A DNA stretch of 64,000 bases, taken from NCBI RefSeq assembly GCF_040712315.1, contig NC_134014.1:41157634-41221633 (forward strand). The letters run 5' to 3'. Each line of letters begins with the position of its first letter. Position 1 is the first letter of the stretch. The notes beneath the pieces are model-generated. The model worked only from the letters and a program-made list of their open reading frames with translations. It had not been told where the DNA came from and ran no database searches. The position numbers and the translations under genes are program-made. Positions 11,566 through 20,758 of this stretch are shown here, piece by piece. This DNA is from Castanea sativa (taxonomy: Eukaryota; Streptophyta; Magnoliopsida; Fagales; Fagaceae).

Positions 11566-12070
11566 ATATAATTTTTAATTTATTTACTTGGATGCACAAA
11601 TTCAATATAATGTATACAGTTATATACTTTTTTTAATATTCATACACAATTTAGCTTTATATTTTTATAAAAATATTATTTAATAAATATTAAATGCAAT
11701 TTAAAATTAAGAAATGATATGTCCACAACATTTTCACAACATTTTTATAACAAATCCTAAGTAGCAGGTTGTTACTGGTTGTTATTGTTGGGACAAAAAA
11801 GTAATTTTCATGTTAGGTTCAAATTTAAACCAATTTAAGCATATTTCTTGTTGGAACGTTGGAATTGTGAAGTGAGCTACTATAAAATAAAAAGGAACGT
11901 AGTTGTTGCACGTGTACACGTGTGCGAAATTTTAATGTATATTTTTGTTGGAATTGTCAAATGAACTATTATAAAATAAATGAAATGTTATGTTCATAAC
12001 ACTTTCACAATAAATTTTAAGGGATAAGTTGTAAGCAAAAAAATAATACTTTTCATAAAATAATGGAAAG
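11566..12070. other. Intergenic, AT-rich, no gene
   Basis: This holds a partial MITE of the ACAACAAATC family (11715-11845), a diverged related piece near 11985-12050 and a palindrome CACGTGTACACGTG near 11910. I see no coding sequence. Confidence 0.6.
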
Positions 12071-12684
12071 TGATGATGTGAAGAAAATCAGTAGACTAGA
12101 TGCTTCGGACTTGAAAGGACCACTCGCTCTCTCAATGGTCTGAAAAAGAAAGAGAAGCTATCAAAGGTGACCGGGGCCGCCGGCCAAGAACCCTCCGATG
12201 GTGAAGTTAGTTTTCTTTCTACCTTTTTGGAATTCCAATTTTTTGGGAGAAGTAAAAAATGTACCTCTTATTGGTCTGAATGAGTGTTTATATAGTGTCT
12301 TGGGGACAGTTATTGAAATTGTAACCTCCCCTAGATTTGAGAAGGTCGGGGGGTTCTTGGATAACTCCCATAACCATTTAGGAGTTATATTTTCTTATAC
12401 AACGGTCACTGGAAGTTATACGTATATTACGGAGTGGTGAAATGTATTTAGTAATTCCCAAGTGTAAAATTCTCGTCCAGGGGTCCTCGTGTGGACGAAT
12501 CCCTTCAGGACGGGGATGGGCGCTTTCCTTGGACGAGTGATGTGGGTTTGTTTTCGTCCATGGACGGTCATGGCGTTAGCCCCGTCTTGGTGCTTTCTTC
12601 TGGACGACTGCTGGTGTGCTTTCTTCTGGACGGCTGCTGGTGTGGATGATCATGGACGATCTGGAGTATCTTCATTCCTTATCA
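12071..12684 (-). repeat. Solo LTR related to the Tat-B LTR
   Basis: It starts TGATGATG and ends TTATCA in plus orientation, as the Tat-B LTRs do (TGATGATG...TATCA), and shares GCCGGCCAAG.ACCCTCCGA with them. Direct repeats GAAAG flank it (12066-12070 and 12685-12689). No internal sequence remains, so LTR-LTR recombination has removed the element. Strand is given by similarity to Tat-B. Confidence 0.85.
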
Positions 12685-12811
12685 GAAAGTAATGCTTCCT
12701 CCTACACCAACTATGAGGGAGGAAACGTACACTCGAAACAGGGTGTACTTTCTCTAACGATGATGTGGAGTTTATTAATTATAACAACAAAATTTCTCTA
12801 GAGTAGAATTA

Positions 12812-15800
12812 TCTATATATTCTATATATAAAACCGAAGCTCTACTAGCTCCACAATTTTCCATGTCACCCTTTTTTTTAAAATTCTTTTTGATGTTTTA
12901 TTATATTTGAATTTATCCATTTAACTCCCCTATCAGTATACAATAATACAACTCCCCCATCAGCTTTCACGTCACTTTTTATTTTATTTTATAAATTCTT
13001 CTTAACATTTTATTATTATATTAGAATTATCAATTTAGAACCCTAATACAAGTACACAACTCCCTCTCTAGCCTTCACGTCTAAACCCCACAACCTCTCT
13101 GATTTCTAATATACGCTGGCACGCCAAAACTCAGATCCTCCCGCTGCCGCTGCCACCATGGATCACCGCCACTGCATCAATTTCTCTTTGCCTCTCCATC
13201 GTCGCTCAATCCAGCCCATCATGTTTTATTTTGAGGTAATTAAAACATGTTTTTTACTCTCCTTAATTTCTATATATTGCTCTCTCTTTATCTGCTTCAA
13301 TTGTTCATGGAATTTTGTTAGTTTGTGTTTATGGGTTGCTCTGGATTTAAGTTTTTTTTGTTTTTGTTTTCATGGAATTTTGTTGGTTTGTGGTTGTGGG
13401 TTGCTCTGGATTTAAGTTTTTTATTTTTATTTTGATTTTGTTTTTTTTTTCTTTGCAGATTTCCATGTTTTCTTCTTCTTCCTTTGTTGTCAAATCAATG
13501 GCAAAGAAGAATCATGAAATTTTTGTAATTAGATTTTCTTTTTCCCTTTTTTTTTGTATGCAAGTTTTATTGGATTTTTGGTTTCTTGGGATTCTTCTAC
13601 TTGGTTTTAATTCTCGGTTTGTTTTGGTTGATATATAGTGTTTTCTCATATTTATTTTACATTGGTTTGGATTTTCTTTTTCCCTTTTTTTGGTTATGCA
13701 ATTTTTATTGGATTTTTGTTTCCTGGTATTCTTCTATTTGATTTCAATTTTGGGTTTGTTTTGGTTTGATATATAGTGTTACTATCGTCTTCATTTACAT
13801 TGGTTTTTCCTTTTTTATAAATTATTATAATCTCTGGGTCTTATTATATGATAGCCTATGGAATGTTATGTTGGGGCTGCCACTATTTTGGATTCCGTGG
13901 GAATATTTTTTGAAGGTTGGGGTTGGTTAGTATAGTTGTTTGAGATTGCTGAACATGTGTTTGATAGAATGCTCAGGTGTTTGTTCTCTGATTCTTCTTT
14001 GCCAATTCATTTGTGGTATTTCTTGAACAAGTTTGGAATGCATAGGTGTTTGTTCTCAGATTCATTTGTAATATGCCTTTTGTTCTCTGTTTAAAAGAAT
14101 TCAGCTACAAGAATTTACAAAAGACTATTGTTTGATATATAGTATTATTGTCGTCTTCATTTACATTGGTTTTCCCTTTTTATAAATTATTATAATCTCT
14201 GGGTTGTCTTATATGATAGCCTACGGAATGTTATGTTGGGGCTGCCGCTATTTTGGATTCTGTGGGAATATTTTTTTGAAGGTTGGGGTTGGTTAGTATA
14301 GTTGTTTGAGAGTTATATAACTCATTTATATATGATTATGCAAGATGGACATGGAATTAGATATTATAAATTTGAGGCAGAAATTCAGAGAGAGGGTTGA
14401 GAGAGACTTAACAAATAGCAAGCTTTAACGAATACCTCTATCATTATGCAAAATCAAAAGGCTTATGATTATAATATGCCTTTTATGTACTGCACCTATT
14501 TGTATTAAAAATTTGTTGTTTTTTTCCTCTTGGAATATACTTTTAAATGCTTTATGAGATTTTGTGTTACCAAGATTTGCTATAGTGGTGGAACTACTGA
14601 GTGTGTACTTTTGTTTCTGCAATGAAAATGATTGGTTTAAGATCTCTAAAAGTGGCAAGAATTATCTGCGAAATTGTGAAGTTTTGTTTAATGGTGGGGA
14701 ATAGACTTTTGTGTTGTGTAGGAAGCATAGATAACCACAAAATTTCAGAGGGTGGTTAGAGATGATAACCCATAATGGAAGTGGTGGTTGGATGGTATGG
14801 ATGATATAATATATTAAGTAAATGTTTTGAGTTGTTGTGAGAGTGAATATTATTTTTTCACTTTAACATTAGAGAAGTCGTTGCATCAATAATAAAATTT
14901 ATATATTATTTTTATTAATATATTTCATTCTATTTTTTTCCTCAAAATTTTGATAAAGATGGTAATAGCTTCAAAGCATACACAAGTAATTTATTCATAT
15001 TATTTTTTTCCTATAAAGTTTTATTCTCTCATCGTCACCATTATCTACTCATCAATATGTTTTAGTGTACCAATTACTTGCATTGGTACCAATTAATGAA
15101 TTTCCAATAGGTGTAATTCTTTTTCTTGGTTATAGGTTTCAAATTTGCTACATAGAACGTTTGGTCTTTGTTTTCCTTTTTGTTCTTGAAAAAATATAAT
15201 AATTTCATTGTTAGATGATAGTTGGAAATATTTACAATTTTTCAATTAGTCCAGAAATTTGATTTTCCAGGTTCTAGGGATGAAGGAGATCAAGATTTCA
15301 AAGGCCAATTTGATGAAAGCCGTGGCTTTTGTGATGGATGGAATTCAGGAAGCCTACAATGATATTTAAATCGCTCAACGGTATCATATACATAATACCA
15401 AGTTTTGTATTTTTATATTCCCAGTATTTGAAATATTGTTTTAACCAATCCAGTTGATTGTATTGGTTGCGGTGAAGGTTGGCTATTATGGTTAAATCGG
15501 AACCAAAGGCATGTGGATGAAACTCTGAAGTTAGTAGTGGATTTGGTGCAAACAACCTGTACACTTGCTGTGGAATATATGGAAGCTTAGAGAAATAATA
15601 AGTCTAGATAGCCTGTTAAAGGGTGTCCATGGCATCTGTGGATTTGGGGCTTCAAGCTGTAGAGGTAGAGTGTGAATTTAAAAGTCCAGTAGATGAAGTA
15701 AAGTCAGCTGGACCTACCAATTTGAGTATTGGCCACATCCTTAATGATGTTAGACTACTTGGTAGTTGGTTCTTCTATTAGGAATATATTTTTCTCTTGT

Positions 15801-16443
15801 GGCTTTCCTTGAACAAACGGACCAACAGAGAAGATAGCATTTGAAGCAAAGAACTGGTTGGGTTTGCTAGACAATGATGTATTGGATGGAGGAGTGTCCC
15901 CCATGTATTAAGACTCTACTAGACAGTAATGTACCTGCTCAATGAAAAAAAAAACCCAAATGTATTTGTAGCATTTTTCAGTGGAATTTCTTGCATCCTT
16001 TCGGCATTTTTACTATAGTGTTACTCCAAAAAATTTTAAATCAGATTTTTTTATTATTAAAAGTTGTGTTATTACCCCAATCCATTAAAAATCACTACTC
16101 ATGTTTTAGTTTTAAAGTTGTAATATCTATTGGACAATATAGTATTTTGTGTTTAAATGCATTAATATTGTTCTTTTTTTAAAACAAAAAAATTGTCATA
16201 TTTGAATGATATCTTGACTAATCACTAACTATATATAGTATATTATTAATGTCATCTCTTATTTATAAGCATTTCATTTAATTATATAAGTTATTCCAAC
16301 TAAAATAGAATGAAATGAAGATTTGAAATAATATTTTAAACTACCATAAATAAATGTTCGATATAAACTAAAATTAATAAAATTTTCTTTTTGAAATTTT
16401 ATTTTCAATAATTTTTGCGTGCATTGCACATGTTAGCAACTAG
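12812..16443. mobile_element. Non-autonomous Helitron H1 (3.6 kb)
   Basis: It starts TCTATATAT after an A, ends CTAG before a T, and has a small hairpin (GTGCATTGCAC, 16419-16429) 14 bases from the 3' end. Its two ends match those of H2 (43897-55840): AAAACCGAAG followed by TTTTCCA.GTCA at the 5' side, and GTGCAT..CACA.GTTAGC.ACTA at the 3' side. No Rep/helicase gene is visible, so it depends on another element. The interior has gene-like GC-rich pieces (13095-13230) and an internal duplication, possibly captured host DNA. Confidence 0.85.
13770..14312. repeat. Internal direct duplication in Helitron H1
   Basis: About 180 bp at 13770-13951 recur at 14134-14312 in the same orientation, including GGAATGTTATGTTGGGGCTG and GAAGGTTGGGGTTGGTTAG. 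The spacing is about 364 bp and the copies differ at few bases, so the duplication is fairly young. Confidence 0.9.
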
Positions 16444-16668
16444 TAGTATTTTATTTTGTTTTGGGCCGGGTGAAAACACCATGGGACCCTGTCACGGGGA
16501 GGTCCACTTTGCACAAATAAATGTGCCTCTAAAAATGCTCTATGAATGTCAATCATAGGCTCATAGCATCCACGGTGTTTAAATTACGATACTGCTTCGT
16601 TTTTTTTTTTTTTTTTTTTTTTTTGTGAGAAATACGATGCTGCTTCTTGGTCCTTGTCAATATGGTCA

Positions 16669-16969
16669 TAAGCTTAGTTTGGATAGTGCGTTTTGTGGCC
16701 ACGTTTTGAGATTCTGCACTTTTTTTTTTTCAACGTGCATGAACAGTAATTGGTACTGTTCATGCACGTTATTTTACTGTACGGGAGACCAATTTTACTG
16801 TTCACACACTGTAGCTGCACTGTTTACGCACTATTTATGGGACTCACAAGTACTTTATTCAAAAAAAATATTAAAAATGGGTCCCACAACACTATTCACA
16901 CATTTAAAAATTATTTTGCTACAGTGTTTTCAGTTTTCAGCAATAAGCTCTATCCAAACGGACCCTATA
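16669..16969. mobile_element. MITE (TTTGGATAG family)
   Basis: The ends read GTTTGGATAGTGC at left and, on the opposite strand, GTTTGGATAGAGC at right. The interior is non-coding and holds a perfect 39-base hairpin. Confidence 0.7.
16732..16770. other. Perfect hairpin, 17-bp arms
   Basis: AACGTGCATGAACAGTA is followed by a 5-base loop (ATTGG) and its exact reverse complement. It lies inside the MITE. Confidence 0.95.
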
Positions 16970-17126
16970 GTCTCCTATTTTTACGCGTTTCAAATGCGGA
17001 ACTTTGTAATTTACATCCTTTTTAATTTTAATTACCTTAATTAAATACTATAATTATGATGATGACATCTAACATATTTATTTACCAAAAAAAGAAAGAT
17101 TAGTGACATCTAAATTCTAACAATCC

Positions 17127-17280
17127 TAGGGTTGTTTGGTACATGTTTTAAAACAACAATTTTCAGTTTTTAAATAATATTTCACATATTTTTACACAAT
17201 TTTTTATTCACATGTATTTTCAAAAAAATCTTTTAAACTTGAAAACTGTTGTTTAAACACGCGTACCAAATAGACTCTTA
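17127..17280. mobile_element. 154-bp MITE (GTTTGGTAC family)
   Basis: Left end TAGGGTTGTTTGGTAC pairs with right end CGTACCAAATAGACTCTTA. Inner AAAACAACA / TGTTGTTT also pairs. Non-coding. Confidence 0.7.
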
Positions 17281-17890
17281 ATTTTTTTTTTTTGTTTGAG
17301 AGGGGACAATCCTAGACTTCTAACATCCATTTCTCTACTAATATTAATGGTAGCCTTTGCTTGACTTTTGAGTGACAACAATTTTGCATCGTGAGTACGC
17401 ACATTATTTCGGATCGATCCTCCTTCTTCCTCACAATGTGATTAATGTCCACAAAATTTCCAGTATCATCTCCTTCCTAATTTCAAATCTGAAAGCAAAG
17501 AAAAACAGGGGCAAAGGCAATTTCTTGAAAGCAACAAATTAAACTTGTTGTCCGGTTCGCACCTAACCCCACCCACAAAATTAAATTGTACTTGAAATTT
17601 AATACTTTTGTTCTTATTGGAGGATGTATATCATATCATGTTTCTGTTCCTCCCTCTCATGTGAGGGGAAGGACTTATGTTAAATATGATGTATTTTCTT
17701 CTACTATTGGGGTATTGCTTAGAAGAGATAGATTGCTTATTTTGAAACTTCTTAGAACTTTTCTTTCTGCCATTATTTTTTCAAAGGACTATTTATACGA
17801 GGTATAGTTTGAGAGTTGAGAGAGAGGTTAGTTCTAATTAATAGCAACAGTTGTAAACATGAGACAAGAAGGCGAAAATGGAGAGCTATA

Positions 17891-18277
17891 TATATAGGAA
17901 AAATTGAAAGAAAATTCAATTAGATTCTACAATTGAAGTTTAATTTTGCGCTACATGTCCTAAATTATTTATTTTTAGAGAGAGTTTTGTTTCTTAATTT
18001 TAGAGTCAACTGTGAGACCAAATCATAAATATCCATCCAAGTAAGTTATTGCGTACAAAAACCAAAGAGTTTAAGATTAATGAACATAAAAAAATTAAAA
18101 AAAATGGACAATTTACATTTTCTAACTAATAATATTCTTACAAGACTTTTTAAAAAGCTAAAAAAAAAAAAAAATGACTATCAACAATATTTAAAATATA
18201 TATGTAAGAATTATACTATGCATTTTAATGTATATCTTTTAAGTATATCCATGCATATACATGGAGTTATAAGCTAG
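17891..18277. mobile_element. Helitron-like insertion in the ACA pseudogene
   Basis: The insert sits between A and T of CTATA|TTTT, as judged against the intact exon. It ends CTAG with a perfect hairpin TCCATG-CATATA-CATGGA (18248-18265) 12 bases before the end, as Helitron 3' ends do. The 5' end starts TATATAGG and not TC, so the 5' terminus is atypical or eroded. Confidence 0.6.
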
Positions 18278-18429
18278 TTTTAATAATTTTAAAGTGAGAC
18301 CGAAGCACTCCTTGGAGGGTGCGCTTCAGAAATAAAGGAAGTTGTGTGGATTTGTGAAGAACCCAAAGCGAAGGTTTCATTTCACACAGCTTCCTCCATT
18401 TCTGAAGTGTCACACCAATCTATCTAAGT

Positions 18430-19251
18430 AGAGTCTAAATCTTTTGTACCACTCTCGTTGCTCTACTCTATACTTCACAAATAAAAATTTGACACGTGTC
18501 TATCTATTTAATTAGATGCTAATTTTTTGCCTTTTTATATTCCAAACATTCAGTTTCCTAAAAAAAATAAATAAATAAAAAACCAACACACGTTTACCAG
18601 TCACCACCATCGGTCCACCACCACCAACTTCGCCAGCTCCATTAGAAAGAAATCACCAATGTTATCATCAGCCATCCACTACCACCGTTAGGTCCACACC
18701 TCAGTCGGCCAGCCAATTACCAAAAAAAGAAAAAAGAAAAAAACCAATACATCTTCATCAGTCACCACCACTAAACAATCCATCAAAAATTTACCAGATA
18801 CTCAACCCCAAAATGTTCATTAAATGTAGCCTTGATAGCCTTACTCGAAGTCCAATGAGCCACCAGTGTCACTCATCAAAATGAAAACTTTTTTGAGGGT
18901 CTTAGTGGCCACACCATTTGAAGCCAGCCCTTTATCTACCATTACATCACTCCCATCTTCTTTAATCCATTTGTCCCCTGAACGAACCTGAACCGAGGCA
19001 TACCAATTGGGATTCTCTTACAATGGAACTTTATAGATCTGTTAAAGTCATTGGCTTTTCAATCTAATACTTTCTGTGTGGTTGTTTGGTGGTAGACCGG
19101 TGGTGGCGAGTTTAAGTTATTTATTTATTTTTGGAAACTAAAACAAGAAAAGGTAAAAACTTAACATTTAATTAAATAGGTAGACATGTGTCAAATTATT
19201 ATTTGTGGAGCATAGAGTAGAGCAAGGTCAGTAAGATAGAAGATTTGAACT
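18430..19251. mobile_element. Mutator-like element (822 bp) with 9-bp target duplication
   Basis: TATCTAAGT flanks both sides (18421-18429, 19252-19260). The terminal inverted repeats are about 110 bp; both contain TTGCTCTACTCTAT and TTTGACAC.TGTCTA.CTATT. Long inverted ends and a 9-bp duplication define Mutator-like elements. There is no transposase. The middle holds a short minus-strand open stretch (about 19000-18830) that resembles coding DNA but which I do not recognise, so this may be a Pack-MULE with a captured gene piece. Confidence 0.9.
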
Positions 19252-19334
19252 TATCTAAGTGTTACGAAGCCTAGGCTATGTGGCACAACCAAGTATCACC
19301 TCTTTTTCTCTCTTTCATTAACTATTTGTTTTAT

Positions 19335-19513
19335 GAGTAAGACTTAGGTACAATACTTAGGTGCTATTCTTTAGGTTCTCCTTTTAAGATTCTGCCATGT
19401 AGATTTTTTCTTATGGGATGGAAGTGTATTTTTTAATTAACTAGCCACATGACTGAATCTTAAAAAAGGAACTTAAGGAACAATACCTAATATACTGTTC
19501 CTAAGTTTTGTCC
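19335..19513. mobile_element. 179-bp MITE with 9-bp target duplication
   Basis: TTGTTTTAT flanks both sides (19326-19334, 19514-19522). The ends are inverted repeats: GTAAGACTTAGGTACAATAC at left, and ACAAAACTTAGGAACAGTA read from the right. The 9-bp duplication suggests a Mutator-type MITE, placed in the former intron 1 of the ACA copy. Confidence 0.8.
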
Positions 19514-19582
19514 TTGTTTTATTTAAGATTCGGTTTATTTCGTTCAACCAAATACAGAAACAGTGCAAGAAACAGTCCACAA

Positions 19583-20348
19583 TGATGATGCCTAAGAAAT
19601 CACCAGTAAGCTGCTAGTACTCCACCGATTGAAGCAACACCTGCGAAGAAAAAGTAGGTGATCGACAGTGAGCACCGGTGTGGTGCCGGCCAAAGACCCT
19701 CCGACAATCAAGTTAGAATCTTTAAACAACCCTAGAGTGCCAGAGTTGAGGTAATTGTGCGTACCTTTTGTCATGAGGGTTTTTGGGGTTTATATAGTGG
19801 TGTAGAGCCGAAATAAACGCCTTGGCGAGGAAGTACTTTCCTTTTAGAAGAGCAATTCGCGGATCTTTGCATATCGTATAGAGCTCTTTTCCTTATAGGG
19901 ATCCTTTTGACTAAGACCAAACGTGTAGCGAAAGAACTTTCCTTATATTCACGTATGTAGAAGTCAAGATAGATTAAGAATGGAGGTTGGATCACCCCTT
20001 CAGCCTTTTTCTGCCTAGGTCGTCAACCAATATGCACATCCTATACTGCCGCCAGCCTAGGTCGTTAACCAAAGTACACCTCCTATGCTGCCGTCAGCCT
20101 AGGTACATCTCCAAAGATATCGTCAGCTAAGGACCTTCTCACCTTGGCCGTCAGTCTTCGCTATCTTGATTCCTTTAGCCTAACGTCACCACGTAAGGGG
20201 TGTGGCCTCGAACATTAAAAGAGGCGTCAACGACAATAGCTGATGGATAGTATATTTCCGTCAGCTTATTAACGTGCAGTCAGTATGTAATAAGTATAAT
20301 TCCGTCAACTTCTTAACGTACCGTCAGCATAAAATAACGTCACTATCA
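19583..20348 (-). repeat. 3' LTR of Tat-B
   Basis: The 766-bp LTR has TG...CA ends. A minus-strand TATATAAA box lies at 19789-19796. The polypurine tract (minus strand GGAGTGGGGGGCAGC) abuts it at 20349-20363. Confidence 0.95.
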
Positions 20349-20530
20349 GCTGCCCCCCACTCCATTATCCCGTCGGCTATGGGTGACGGATCATGGAGTA
20401 GGTGTTACCGGGGAAATGGTGTTTGCATGGTGATTTGTGCCATGTTCATTAAATGGTGGGACACATGTCATAGACTGATTGGCTCCGCGTCTGGACGAGT
20501 GTGTCGCTTCGTCTTTCGCGCCTCCTCTCT

Positions 20531-20538
20531 CCTATATA
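20531..20538 (+). promoter_or_regulatory. TATA box of the Tat-B antisense gene
   Basis: CTCCTATATATACCTC lies on the plus strand about 220 bases before the antisense ATG. A likely 5'-UTR intron starts CAC|GTAAGTTTTCC (20660) and ends at one of the AGs just before the ATG at 20759. The spacing and donor fit an independent plant promoter. Confidence 0.65.
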
Positions 20539-20758
20539 TACCTCACTGTTTACCTTTTTTCCACTTTTTTCGCCTTGTTCATCTGGAGAGAAAGAATCCG
20601 TCACTGCCAATTTTATCACACCGTCGATCGTGCAACCGTCACCTTCTCGAGACCGTCCACGTAAGTTTTCCTTTACCTTTTTACTTTTTCTAGTGACGCC
20701 CTTTAGCGAAGTCGTCTGCCTAGGATCTTAGAAAAACCCGTCGTTTGTAGGTAGTCAG

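Larger units (their letters stand above)
17808..19325 (+). pseudogene. Broken copy of Ca2+-ATPase (ACA) exon 1 and leader
   Basis: Three blocks match the gene at 60543. Block one, 17808-17890, matches the leader, start codon and GAAAATGGAGAGCTATA. Block two, 18278-18382, matches exon-1 codons including GTGTGGATTTGTGAAGAACC and GCGAAGGTTTC. Block three, 19261-19325, matches the exon end and donor region (GTTACGAAG..TAGGCTATG). Weaker similarity to the 5' region goes back to about 17410. A Helitron-like insert, a Mutator-like element and a MITE break it, and the CAG/GT splice donor is lost. No other ATPase exon is seen here. It cannot encode a pump. Confidence 0.9.

Noticed and set aside
13158..13638. 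Possible small genes in Helitron H1
   Set aside because: The frames are T-rich, lack conserved motifs and overlap a non-coding duplication; at most they are captured fragments.
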